Shown: positions 1-9,044 of the stretch, one piece after another | How positions within the stretch are numbered: position 1 is the stretch's first letter | Layout: each line of letters begins with the position of its first letter | Source of the DNA: CAYVLA01 sp964549615 [NCBI: uncultured Thermococci archaeon] | GTDB lineage: Archaea > CAYQAE01 > CAYVLA01 | Direction: 5' to 3' | DNA: 11,747 bases | NCBI GenBank assembly: GCA_964549615.1 | Contig: CAZJVP010000097.1 | Location: forward strand, 1 to 11,747 | The notes under the pieces: model-generated | The model's input: only the letters and a program-made list of their open reading frames with translations | The model's database searches: none | Told to the model about the DNA's origin: nothing | Made by a program: the position numbers and the translations under genes

Positions 1-93
1 CTGGCCGTCGGGCTGCTTGCCGTCCTCGTGACGGTCGCAGTGAGGATCGTCGTGGGGATACTTTTCAGGATCACGCTCTTCGCGCTCCCCTAG
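1..93 (+). CDS. C-terminal fragment of a membrane protein (5' end outside window)
   Basis: The first frame is open from base 1 to a TAG at 91-93 and encodes 30 residues. They are almost entirely Leu, Val, Ala, Ile and Gly with two Arg, starting LAVGLLAVLVTVAV and ending ITLFALP. Third positions are strongly G/C, as in the real genes here. It reads as the last transmembrane helix of an integral membrane protein whose body lies left of the window. It converges with the ABC operon that ends at 195. The family cannot be identified from so short a piece; it could be a permease or an uncharacterised membrane protein. A chance open frame of 30 codons is possible, but the hydrophobic pattern argues against it. 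Confidence 0.5.
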   Translation: MAVGLLAVLVTVAVRIVVGILFRITLFALP

Positions 94-152
94 GTCTTGG
101 CACCTAGGCTTCTGCCAGCGCAGGCCGGGCCGAAGCTGGACCTTCCCGGCGT

Positions 153-165
153 TGAAACCGTTTCA
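153..165. repeat. Short inverted repeat between convergent genes
   Basis: The bases read TGAAAC-C-GTTTCA, a perfect 6+6 dyad with a one-base centre, inside the 101-base gap between the membrane-protein stop and the dppF stop. As RNA it can form a 5-bp stem with a 3-base loop. A second, GC-only palindrome of 12 bases lies at 180-191, just beyond the dppF stop. No T-run follows either one on either strand, so calling them terminators would be a guess. Nothing else was recognised in this gap. Confidence 0.3.
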
Positions 166-194
166 GCGAGGACGTCCCGCCGGCGCGCCGGAGC

Positions 195-1175
195 TCAATA
201 GAGGTGGCACGCGACCTGATGGTCTTTCCCGACCTCCCTCATCGCGGGGACTTCAAGCGGGCACCTTTCGAATGCCCTTGGGCATCGCGGGTGAAACCTG
301 CAACCTGGAGGCACGTTGACGGCGGAGGGCACCTCGCCTTTCAGCTCGATTGGTTTCCTCTTTCGATGGGGATCGGGAACGGGAATGGCCGAAAGCAGGG
401 CCTCGGTGTAAGGGTGAAGCGGGCGTGAAAAGATCTCGGCCTTCCGGCCTAGCTCTATCACCTTGCCCAAGTACATGATGGCTATCCTGTCCGATATGTG
501 TTTGGCCACGGCCAAGTCGTGCGTGATGAAGACGTACGTCAGGCCCAGTTCCCTCCGCAGGTCGAGCATGAGGTCGATCAGCGTCGTCCTGAGGGAGACA
601 TCGATCATCGAGACGGGTTCATCCGCCACCACGAACTCCGGTTGCGTGATGATGGATCTTGCCAGCGCGGCCCGCTGCCGCTGCCCCCCGCTCAGCTGGT
701 GAGGATACAGGTCGATGAACTGCTCCGCCGGCGACAGCCCCACCTTCTCCAGCATCTCGATCACCCTCTTCCTCTTCTCATCTCCCTTGGCGAGGTTGTG
801 GATCTCAAGCGGGTGCCCAACTGCCGTGCCGATCCTCATCCTCGGATTGAATGATGCATACGGGTCTTGGAATACGATTTGCATCTTCCTCCTCAGCAGC
901 CTGAGATCCTCGCCCTTGAGGTTGGTGATCTCCCTGCCGTCAAAGAAGATCCTGCCTGCGGTGGGCTCAAGAAGTCTGACCAGAAGCCTCCCCGTGGTCG
1001 TCTTTCCGCAGCCGCTTTCCCCAGCCAGGGTGAAGACCTCCCCCCGCTTTATCGAAAAGCTGACCCCGTCGACCGCCTTGAGGAACTGCGTCTCCCTCGT
1101 GAAGAGCTTCTCGAGGAAGCTCTTCTCGATCGGGAAGTACTTGACGAGATCCTCGACCCTAGCGATCTCGCTCAG
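195..1175 (-). CDS. dppF: Oligopeptide/dipeptide ABC transporter ATP-binding protein, DppF/OppF type
   Basis: Cytoplasmic ATPase that, with DppD, powers the DppB/DppC channel. With a CTG start at 1173-1175 it is 326 residues, the usual family length. Visible motifs: Walker A GESGCGKT (52-59), Q-loop Gln103, signature LSGGQ (161-165), Walker B FVVADE (181-186) and switch His219. The C-terminal oligopeptide-transporter domain carries four cysteines (292, 298, 305, 323). The first in-frame ATG (882-884) would remove Walker A, so it cannot be the start. Upstream to the in-frame TGA at 1191-1193 there is no ATG, GTG or TTG. A perfect AGGAGGTG ends 7 bases before the CTG, which decides the start. 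The gene overlaps the 3' end of dppD by 17 bases and is the last of the operon. The D-loop region reads SMID instead of the common SALD. Substrate class is inferred only from family. Confidence 0.93.
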   Translation of the reverse strand: MSEIARVEDLVKYFPIEKSFLEKLFTRETQFLKAVDGVSFSIKRGEVFTLAGESGCGKTTTGRLLVRLLEPTAGRIFFDGREITNLKGEDLRLLRRKMQIVFQDPYASFNPRMRIGTAVGHPLEIHNLAKGDEKRKRVIEMLEKVGLSPAEQFIDLYPHQLSGGQRQRAALARSIITQPEFVVADEPVSMIDVSLRTTLIDLMLDLRRELGLTYVFITHDLAVAKHISDRIAIMYLGKVIELGRKAEIFSRPLHPYTEALLSAIPVPDPHRKRKPIELKGEVPSAVNVPPGCRFHPRCPRAFERCPLEVPAMREVGKDHQVACHLY

Positions 1176-2145
1176 GTTCGCGCACCTCCTTCAGACATCT
1201 GACGAAGTGTCCTGGAGAAACCTCAACGAGCGATGGCTGGTCTTGGCAGCATCTATCGCATCTCTCTAAGCAGCGGGGCCAAAAGGCGCAGCCGCTCGGC
1301 GGGTTAAGCAGGTTTGGCGGGGAGCCGCCGATCGCCTTCAGCCTCTGTTCGCCCAGCTCAATGTTGGGAATGCTGGCCAAAAGCCCCCGGGTGTATGGAT
1401 GGATCGGATTTGCGTGCAGCTCGACCGCGCTCGCCAGCTCAACCACCGTTCCGGCGTACATGACCATTACCTTGTCGCATCTCTCCAGCACGATGCTCAG
1501 GTCATGGGTGACGAGCATCAGAGCCATGCCATACCTGTCTCGCAGGCTTCTCAGGAGGTCCAGGATCTTCGCCTGGACTATGACGTCCAACGCGGTCGTG
1601 GGTTCGTCCGCGATCACGAGGTCGGGGTCAAGTCCGATGGCAAGCGCGATCATGATCCGTTGCCGCATGCCGCCGCTGAACTGGTGCGGGTAATCGTTCA
1701 CCCGCTCGGGCAGTATGCCCACATCGATCAGCGCTCTTCTGGCCCGGTCCAGCGCATCCTTCTCCGAAACCTCCGGCTGGTGGGTCCGGACGAGCTCGAT
1801 GAAGTGTGCGCCCACCTTCTTCACCGGGTTTAGGGAGGTCATGGGGTCCTGGAAAACGTATGCGACTTTCTTGCCCCGAATCGATCGCATCCTCTCCTCC
1901 GGCAGGCTTAGAAGGTCGACGCCGTCCATGATGATCTGGCCCCCGACGATCACGCCAGGACGAGGCACGAGCCGAATGATGGAAAGCCCAAGCGTCGACT
2001 TGCCCGAGCCGGATTCGCCCACTATCCCTAAAGTTTCCCCCTTTTCCAGAGTGAAGGAGACGTCGTTGACTGCCCGGACGTTTCCCCGCCGCGTTCTGTA
2101 CTCAACGACCAATGAACGCACTTCTAAGAACGGCAATCGGCTCAC
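1159..2145 (-). CDS. dppD: Oligopeptide/dipeptide ABC transporter ATP-binding protein, DppD/OppD type
   Basis: First of the two cytoplasmic ATPases, 328 residues, starting with GTG at 2143-2145. Motifs: Walker A GESGSGKST (43-51), Q-loop Gln99, signature FSGGMRQR (156-163), Walker B DLVIADE (175-181) and switch His214. The C-terminal extension has Cys286, Cys292, Cys299 and Cys317 with the spacing C-x5-C-x6-C-x17-C, exactly that seen in the neighbouring dppF. In this family such cysteines can bind a [4Fe-4S] cluster, as described for a mycobacterial OppD. The start is one base after the dppC stop with no good SD, suggesting coupling to dppC translation. The final 17 bases overlap dppF. Family is certain; ligand is unknown. 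Confidence 0.95.
   Translation of the reverse strand: MSRLPFLEVRSLVVEYRTRRGNVRAVNDVSFTLEKGETLGIVGESGSGKSTLGLSIIRLVPRPGVIVGGQIIMDGVDLLSLPEERMRSIRGKKVAYVFQDPMTSLNPVKKVGAHFIELVRTHQPEVSEKDALDRARRALIDVGILPERVNDYPHQFSGGMRQRIMIALAIGLDPDLVIADEPTTALDVIVQAKILDLLRSLRDRYGMALMLVTHDLSIVLERCDKVMVMYAGTVVELASAVELHANPIHPYTRGLLASIPNIELGEQRLKAIGGSPPNLLNPPSGCAFWPRCLERCDRCCQDQPSLVEVSPGHFVRCLKEVREPERDR
1183..1190 (-). promoter_or_regulatory. Shine-Dalgarno sequence fixing the CTG start of dppF
   Basis: On the minus strand this reads AGGAGGTG, fully complementary to the conserved 16S 3' end. It lies within the dppD coding region, 7 bases before CTG at 1173-1175. It is the main evidence that dppF begins at a CTG codon. 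Confidence 0.75.
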
Positions 2146-2146
2146 A

Positions 2147-3022
2147 TCATTGTTCGAGCCTTGGGTTGAGCAGCTCGCTCAGCCCTTCCCCGATCAGGGT
2201 GAAGCCCAGCGCCAAGAGGACGATCATCACGCCGGGGAAGGTTATGACCCACCACGCCCCGCTTGGAAGCAGCCCCCTTCCGTCGGTCAGATCCCAGCCC
2301 CAATCGGGAATCGATTTCTCCACGCCCAGTCCAACGAAGGTCAGGCCCGCCGCGGTCAGGATCGCGTCGGCGAAGTTCACGGTAGCTACAACCACTATCG
2401 AGCCCACGAGATTGGGCAGAACGTAGCGCAGGAGTATCGTGCGCTCTCGGGCACCTATTGCCCGAGCAGCCTCCGTGTAGGGCAGCTCCCTGATAGTGAG
2501 CACCTGGCTCCGAACCACCCGGTAATATGAAGGAACGTAGACCACCGCGATGGAAAGGGCCATGTTCACGGTCCCCCTCCCTAGCATGGCCGCGATCGCT
2601 ATGGCGAGAACCAGCCCCGGAAACGCGTAGAAACTGTCCATCACCAGGGACACCGCCTTGTCTGCAATCCCGCCCGAGTAGGAAGCCAAGAGCCCGACGG
2701 GTACCCCCACGATCAGACAGAAGAAGGCGGACAAAACCGCCACTTGCAACATCACTCCGCCGCCGCTGAAGACCCTGCTCAGCATGTCCTGGCCGAGATG
2801 ATTCGTTCCCAGTGGGAAGCGCTTGCTTGGCGGCGAGATCACCGGGCCGACGTTTATTGCCGACGGATCGTAGGGCGAGATCCAAGGGGAGAGCACGGTC
2901 ATCAGAACGATCGAAAAGACTATCGCGGACCCAATGAGCACTATCTTCCCGGCCGACCCCCCTCTTGCCAACGAGGCGATGCCGGGCAGGAGCCGCGCAA
3001 TCATGGACCGCTTCATCGGCAT
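2147..3022 (-). CDS. dppC: Oligopeptide/dipeptide ABC transporter permease, DppC/OppC type
   Basis: Integral membrane subunit of the importer, 291 residues. After a cytoplasmic tail, helix 1 spans about 27-47. It is followed by the family's conserved loop FPLGTNHLGQDMLSR (69-83), then further helices around 92-114, 133-147, 153-170, 205-232 and 259-280. The ATPase-coupling EAA loop is EAARAIGARERTILLRYVLPN (184-204). The ATG at 3020-3022 follows a GGAGGAGAGG run that starts inside the dppB stop codon, so dppB and dppC are separated by only 15 bases. A second ATG two codons in is possible but less well spaced. Length and layout are ordinary for DppC. Confidence 0.94.
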   Translation of the reverse strand: MPMKRSMIARLLPGIASLARGGSAGKIVLIGSAIVFSIVLMTVLSPWISPYDPSAINVGPVISPPSKRFPLGTNHLGQDMLSRVFSGGGVMLQVAVLSAFFCLIVGVPVGLLASYSGGIADKAVSLVMDSFYAFPGLVLAIAIAAMLGRGTVNMALSIAVVYVPSYYRVVRSQVLTIRELPYTEAARAIGARERTILLRYVLPNLVGSIVVVATVNFADAILTAAGLTFVGLGVEKSIPDWGWDLTDGRGLLPSGAWWVITFPGVMIVLLALGFTLIGEGLSELLNPRLEQ

Positions 3023-3037
3023 CTTCGGCCTCTCCTC

Positions 3038-4270
3038 CTACAGCCGTATCCTGGGGTCAAGGTACGCATAAAGGACGTCCACCACGAGGCTCACGAGTGC
3101 CACCATGAGGCCGAACAGGACGACGGCACCTTGGATGCCCGTGTAGTCCCTGAAGTTGATCCTGTCCACGAGGTACCTGCCCAATCCCGGCCACGAGAAG
3201 GTCGTCTCTGTCAGGATGGCCCCGCCAAGGAGGGCGGCGAACTGAAGCCCCATCATCGTGAGAACCGGTAGGAACGCGTTCCGGAGGGCATAGCCGTATA
3301 TCACGCTATTCTCCTTCAGTCCCCTCGCCCTCGCGGCCGAAACGAAGTCCAGCCTGAGGGTCTCTAGCATGTTGCTTCTCGTCAGCCTTATGAAGATCCC
3401 GCAGAGGACGAGGCCCAGCGTCAAGGACGGGAGAAACAGGTACCTCAGGGCCTCGACGAGCTTGACAGGGCTTCCCTCGAGTATGCTGTCGATCGTGAAC
3501 AGGCCTGTCTTCAGCCGGAAGACCCCCACGCCGGAGTAGTGCCACAACAACGCTGCGAAGATGAGCCAACAGATGGTGAAACCCGACAAGCATATCGCAA
3601 GTCCCCTTGCGCGAAACGCGACGTGCCGTCTCCTAAGCAGCCAGTAGATGATGCCCGCCGCCACCAGGCCCACTGGGAGGGAGCGCAGAAGAGTGGAAAG
3701 AAAACCGCTCTCGGGCCGGCTCATGTTCAGGAGAAGGCCCCGGGGCTCCAGAGTCGGATAAATCCTTCCGCCGGTGGGAAACCAGTGAAGGCCGATCCCA
3801 AAGACCATCTGGAAGACCATCCCCAGGAAGAAGACCGGTATCGCGTACATGACCACGCCGAAGGCCCTGATCGAATGATCTTGGAGCGATCCATAGAAGC
3901 GGGATGCCCTGACCCCTAGCAGCACTCCCGTGACCACGGCGACCACGATCGCACATATGGCAAGCTCCAGGGTGGCCGGAAAGGCAGAGAATATCTGCTG
4001 GGCAACGGGCGAGAAATCCTGCATGGACTTGCCAAAGTCGCCGCCGATGATTCCGACCAGGTAGCGGGCGTACTGCACGTGGAGAGGCTTGTCTAAGCCC
4101 AGGTTCTGCCTAAGCCTTTCGACGTCCTCGGGCTTGGCATGTTTCTCGAAATGGAGCAGAACGGGATCGCCCGGGAGAACCCTGACCACAATGAATACGA
4201 TCGAAAGCAGTAACAGTATCATCGGTATCGTCAGCAGAAGCCTTGTAACCACGTACGATCGAAGGCTCAA
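3038..4270 (-). CDS. dppB: Oligopeptide/dipeptide ABC transporter permease, DppB/OppB type, with a large insertion
   Basis: Channel subunit that pairs with DppC. At 410 residues it is long for a family usually near 305-340. The N-terminus (first helix about 10-30, then VLPGDP) and the DFVSAARARGLKENS EAA region (308-322) followed by the C-terminal helices are typical. The extra length sits between the conserved FPTGGRI (164-170) and TGLFTIDSIL (255-264). It covers about residues 176-251 and contains two predicted extra hydrophobic segments (about 195-212 and 223-243) around a basic RRRHVAFRARG loop. The start is TTG at 4268-4270, preceded by AGGTGA with 9 bases between; the GTG six codons in has no SD. 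It follows dppA by 63 bases. Confidence 0.93.
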   Translation of the reverse strand: MSLRSYVVTRLLLTIPMILLLLSIVFIVVRVLPGDPVLLHFEKHAKPEDVERLRQNLGLDKPLHVQYARYLVGIIGGDFGKSMQDFSPVAQQIFSAFPATLELAICAIVVAVVTGVLLGVRASRFYGSLQDHSIRAFGVVMYAIPVFFLGMVFQMVFGIGLHWFPTGGRIYPTLEPRGLLLNMSRPESGFLSTLLRSLPVGLVAAGIIYWLLRRRHVAFRARGLAICLSGFTICWLIFAALLWHYSGVGVFRLKTGLFTIDSILEGSPVKLVEALRYLFLPSLTLGLVLCGIFIRLTRSNMLETLRLDFVSAARARGLKENSVIYGYALRNAFLPVLTMMGLQFAALLGGAILTETTFSWPGLGRYLVDRINFRDYTGIQGAVVLFGLMVALVSLVVDVLYAYLDPRIRL

Positions 4271-4308
4271 AGTGCACGTTCACCTACCTTCCGGTGGCAG
4301 GCGGGTAT

Positions 4309-4333
4309 GAAGAAAAAGTGAAAGAAATAAAGC
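4309..4333 (-). terminator. T-rich tract after dppA, possible partial archaeal terminator
   Basis: Directly after the dppA stop the minus strand contains TTTATTTC, TTTC and CTTTTTCTTC in quick succession, in an otherwise GC-rich region. Archaeal RNA polymerase stops at runs of T without needing a hairpin. Its position between the binding-protein gene and the permease gene fits partial termination, which would give more binding protein than channel. This is inference; read-through is required for dppB-F unless there is another promoter. Confidence 0.4.
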
Positions 4334-5974
4334 TTATCGTTTCTCGAGCAGCCAAAGCCGCCAGACCTGGGAGATGTCCAAGTAGACGCCCGTAACGTCC
4401 GGCTTCGTCACCGCCCATGCGGAGCTCTGGAACAATGGCACGATCGGAGCATCCTCGACCATGAGGTCCTGGATCTGCGCGTAGAGGCTTTCCCTGGTGG
4501 CCGCATCCGCCGTGGCGCGGGCATCCTCGATCAGCTTGTCCATCTGGCTGTTCGCGTAGTTGTTGTGTAGCCAGGACGAACCCGACGAGTGCAGGAAGGG
4601 ATAGACGTAGTTGTCTGGGTCGACGTAGTCTGGGTACCAGCCGTAGATGTATGCCGGCATGCTCTCCTCGCCCCTCTTCACCCTGTAGGCCGGCCAGTCA
4701 AGCCCGTGGAGGTTCACCTTGATCACCCCGCTGGCCTCTAGGGATGACTTGATGACCGCTGCCTGGTCTGCGCTCTGCGGGTAGTGCCCAGAGGTCTCGT
4801 ACCAGAGGTCGATCTCCAGTTTGTTCGTCTCCGAGTAGCCAAGCGCGCCGAGGGCGCTCCTGGTGAAGGAGTAGTTCGCATCGCCGAGCTTCTTGTATGC
4901 ATCGGTATGGCCCATCATGCCGTTGGGTATCATGCTATAGAGATTCGCTGCCTGTCCAAGGAAGACGGTCCTGCAGATAGCGGTCCTGTTCAGGGCCGCG
5001 GCAACGGCCCTTCTGACCACTGGGTCATCGAATGGCTTTATCTTCTGCTGGAAGATCATATACTGGATGAAGGCGCCTGTGCCCTCCCAGACCTTGACGT
5101 TGGTCTTCGTCTTGAAGTTCTCTATGTCCGATGCTTTGAGCTGTCTGAAGGCCACGTCGATATCGCCCGCGTCGATGGCCAGCGCAAGTGCTGTGGCGTC
5201 GGCATAGAACTTGATTATGAGTTCCTCCGACTTCGGCAGTCCCTTGTCCCAGTAGTTCGGGTTGGCCTTGAACCTCATCTCATAGTCCTTTCCGGCCACC
5301 CTCGTCCAATTTGTCAAGATGTAAGGCCCAAGATCGTTGGGGCAGCTCGCCCTAGCGTCCCCCTCAACGTAGCCCACGGTCTTGTCAAACGGCGCATACT
5401 TGGGGTTCACGATGTACGCGACCGGCGAGGCCATGAGGGAAAGGAAAGGACCGAATGGGATCTTGAGGTGGAACTTCACCTGGTACTTGCTCGCCACCTC
5501 GACGCTGTCGATGATGTCGCTAAACCCGATGCCTACAAAGGCCCCCTCCGGGACGGCAAGGCTCATCCCTCTGTCGATGCTGTACTTGACGTGGGTGGCG
5601 TTGAACTCGGTCCCGTCTGAGAACTTGACCCCCTCCCTGAGATCGAACGTCCAGGTCAGCCCATCGTTGCTTACGGACCATTTCGTCGCGAGCGACGGCA
5701 TCACGTCCTTGGCGCCCGCTCCGTACGGGGTTCCTTCCTTGATCTGCACAAGTCCGCAGCCCGTGGCCTGGATGATCTCCCAGCCGAAGAAGTCGTAGGC
5801 CTCGGCTGGGTCGATGTTGGTTTCAACCGAGTCGGTTGTTCCCATGATCAACGCTTTGACCTTGGGCTTGGGAGCCATGAGGTACCATGCTGCCAGCACT
5901 ATGATGATCACTAGAACGATAGCTCCGATGACGACGGTCGTCGAAAGTCCCTTTTTGGAATCCTTCATTTTCAA
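4334..5974 (-). CDS. dppA: Extracellular solute (peptide)-binding protein of ABC importer, SBP_bac_5 family
   Basis: Captures the ligand outside the cell and delivers it to DppB/DppC. It is 546 residues, normal for the family. The signature region with WTFDLREGVKFSDGTEFNA follows LATKWSVSNDG, and the C-terminal part shows the usual YGWYPDYVDPDNYVYPFLHS and VPLFQSSAWAV segments. The N-terminus is MKMKDSKKG followed by LSTTVV and a long Val/Ile/Leu helix (to about residue 32). This matches a class III signal peptide cut after Gly9 by a prepilin-type peptidase; the hydrophobic helix would stay as anchor or assembly domain. The TTG at 5972-5974 lies 6 bases after GGAGG; the ATG at 5966-5968 is 12 bases away and is the alternative start. 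It is the first gene of the operon. Peptide specificity is a family guess; archaeal members also bind sugars. Confidence 0.93.
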   Translation of the reverse strand: MKMKDSKKGLSTTVVIGAIVLVIIIVLAAWYLMAPKPKVKALIMGTTDSVETNIDPAEAYDFFGWEIIQATGCGLVQIKEGTPYGAGAKDVMPSLATKWSVSNDGLTWTFDLREGVKFSDGTEFNATHVKYSIDRGMSLAVPEGAFVGIGFSDIIDSVEVASKYQVKFHLKIPFGPFLSLMASPVAYIVNPKYAPFDKTVGYVEGDARASCPNDLGPYILTNWTRVAGKDYEMRFKANPNYWDKGLPKSEELIIKFYADATALALAIDAGDIDVAFRQLKASDIENFKTKTNVKVWEGTGAFIQYMIFQQKIKPFDDPVVRRAVAAALNRTAICRTVFLGQAANLYSMIPNGMMGHTDAYKKLGDANYSFTRSALGALGYSETNKLEIDLWYETSGHYPQSADQAAVIKSSLEASGVIKVNLHGLDWPAYRVKRGEESMPAYIYGWYPDYVDPDNYVYPFLHSSGSSWLHNNYANSQMDKLIEDARATADAATRESLYAQIQDLMVEDAPIVPLFQSSAWAVTKPDVTGVYLDISQVWRLWLLEKR

Positions 5975-5979
5975 CTTAG

Positions 5980-5985
5980 ACCTCC
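5980..5985 (-). promoter_or_regulatory. Shine-Dalgarno sequence of dppA
   Basis: The minus strand reads GGAGGT, with 6 bases between GGAGG and TTG at 5972-5974, but 12 bases to the nearby in-frame ATG. The spacing favours the TTG start. Confidence 0.65.
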
Positions 5986-6003
5986 GAAATCTCTTGGTTT
6001 CGG
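5984..6003 (-). repeat. Inverted repeat in the dppA leader overlapping the SD
   Basis: On the minus strand CCGAAA and TTTCGG form a perfect 6-bp inverted repeat around an 8-base loop. It lies between the predicted transcription start and the dppA start. The last two bases of the second arm are the first two of the GGAGGT SD. It could act as a protein operator just downstream of the transcription start, or as an RNA hairpin limiting ribosome access. A chance 6-bp match is also possible. Confidence 0.35.
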
Positions 6004-6028
6004 ATCGCTCGGGGTTTGGCCGTTAAGG

Positions 6029-6042
6029 ATTTAAACTTTGTG
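6029..6042 (-). promoter_or_regulatory. Archaeal TATA box and BRE of the dppABCDF operon
   Basis: The minus strand reads CACAAAGTTTAAAT: an A-rich BRE-like stretch directly followed by TTTAAAT. The usual ~25-base offset puts transcription start near 6005-6008, giving a leader of about 30 bases that includes the dppA SD. The AT island stands out against GC-rich surroundings. Being TTTAAA-centred it could also serve the plus strand (ligA), with a leader of roughly 130 bases. Confidence 0.6.
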
Positions 6043-6090
6043 CCGCGGATCAATTTTGGGCATCTCAATGTTGATTTGAGGTTCCGTTGG

Positions 6091-6105
6091 CTTCCCCTCC
6101 CCTCC
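6091..6105 (+). other. Pyrimidine-rich element in the ligA upstream region
   Basis: The run CTTCCCCTCCCCTCC lies 80-95 bases before the ligA start. It contains CCTCCC, complementary to two downstream copies of GGGAGG: one at 6119-6124 and one at 6174-6179, which is the ligA SD. If the ligA transcript includes this region, alternative pairing could mask or free the SD. The rest of 6043-6185 shows no gene and no strong TATA box close to the ligA start. Confidence 0.25.
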
Positions 6106-6173
6106 ACATCCAACTAAAGGGAGGCACGCCATCCAGCAGCTAGGAAGGCGTTGGGCAGAAGCTTCTTTCATGA

Positions 6174-8189
<2,016 letters not shown>

Positions 8190-8218
8190 CGAGGCTGGCT
8201 GCGAGCCATCCGCGCCTG

Positions 8219-8230
8219 CGCTGATCAGCG
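8219..8230. repeat. Palindrome between convergent ligA and isomerase genes
   Basis: CGCTGATCAGCG is a perfect 12-base palindrome in the 53-base gap between the two stops. It could contribute to bidirectional termination, but no T-run follows on either strand. A 12-base palindrome may also be chance. Confidence 0.2.
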
Positions 8231-8242
8231 GGCCTCATCGCT

Positions 8243-9010
8243 TCATGGCGAGGAAAGCTCCTTCCACAAGGCCCTGTAGTAACGCAGAACCCTGACGGGG
8301 TCCGGGCTCTCCGGGATCTCGGCGAGGCAGTACCCGTCGAATCGAGCCTTCCTCAGGAGCGTGAAGAGCTCGCGCCAGGGGTACTCCTCCAGGTAGAGGT
8401 CCCGCATGTGCACCTGCCTGATCCACTTCCTCAGGAGATTGAAGTTCGCCGCGATCGAGCCCTCGACCACCTCGAAGTTGTTGGAGTTCCAGCACACGAA
8501 CACGTTCTCGTGGTCCGCCACCTCCATGATGGTGCGGATGCACTTCGGGTCCTGTGTGCCGCGGCCGTGAACCTCCAGCCTTATCTCGATGCCGTAGTCC
8601 TTGGCGAACTCTCCGCACTCCCGCAGCGCCAGCCCGATCTGCTCGAGCGTCTTCTCCTTTGGGACTCCCGCCTCCAGCTGCAGCCCATTGGGCCTGACCT
8701 TCACTTCCTCGGCACCGACGTCCCTGGCCAGGACCACGTAGCGTTTGGTCCCCTCTATGTTCCTCTTGACCTCACTTGGGTCAGTCGAGTGGAACTCAAA
8801 AGCTGTGCCCAGCCCAACCAGCTTGATGCTCGAACTCTCGAACATCTCGCGGACTCTCCTGCGCTCGGGTCCGGTAAGGGTATCCTCCACGCCGTGGGCG
8901 TGGGTTGTCCGCAGCTCGACTCCCTCAAAGCCCGTCTCCTTGCACCTGTCGATGATCGTCTGAAGGTCCCAATCTTTGGCTATGTTATACGTGACTAGTC
9001 CCAGCTTCAT
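8243..9010 (-). CDS. Sugar-phosphate isomerase/epimerase-like TIM-barrel protein (xylose-isomerase-like/AP endonuclease 2 superfamily)
   Basis: A 255-residue single TIM barrel. It begins MKLGLVTYNI and has GFEGVELRT (27-35), VKVRPNGLQL (103-112), IRLEVHGRGTQDP (143-155), VFVCWNSNNFE (170-180), VHMRDL (200-205) and GYCLAEIPES (226-235). Likely metal ligands are Glu146, His201 and Glu231. The position where relatives usually have Asp reads WNSNN, with Asn. Relatives isomerise or epimerise keto-sugars, inositols or their phosphates; the substrate here is unknown. I start at ATG 9008-9010, three bases after GTGAGG. The longer ATG at 9046 falls inside the predicted TATA box and would add an odd Arg/Cys-rich tail. 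It is transcribed divergently from the UroD-like gene, 79 bases apart, suggesting shared control. Confidence 0.85.
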   Translation of the reverse strand: MKLGLVTYNIAKDWDLQTIIDRCKETGFEGVELRTTHAHGVEDTLTGPERRRVREMFESSSIKLVGLGTAFEFHSTDPSEVKRNIEGTKRYVVLARDVGAEEVKVRPNGLQLEAGVPKEKTLEQIGLALRECGEFAKDYGIEIRLEVHGRGTQDPKCIRTIMEVADHENVFVCWNSNNFEVVEGSIAANFNLLRKWIRQVHMRDLYLEEYPWRELFTLLRKARFDGYCLAEIPESPDPVRVLRYYRALWKELSSP

Positions 9011-9044
9011 CTGCCTCACAAAGCAGCGGCTGAGACGGAGACCC

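Noticed and set aside
180-191. CCGGCGCGCCGG palindrome after dppF as a terminator
   Set aside because: Only a 4-bp stem is possible once a loop is allowed, and no T-run follows; such palindromes are expected in GC-rich sequence.
715-2530. Long plus-strand open frames opposite dppF, dppD and dppC (up to 271 codons)
   Set aside because: They lie antisense to well-supported transporter genes, give low-complexity Arg/Ser/Pro-rich proteins without motifs, and arise from GC-rich codon bias.
4784-5798. Plus-strand open frames opposite dppA, the longest 278 codons
   Set aside because: Antisense to a complete binding-protein gene with clear family motifs; no SD, no promoter and no recognisable domain.
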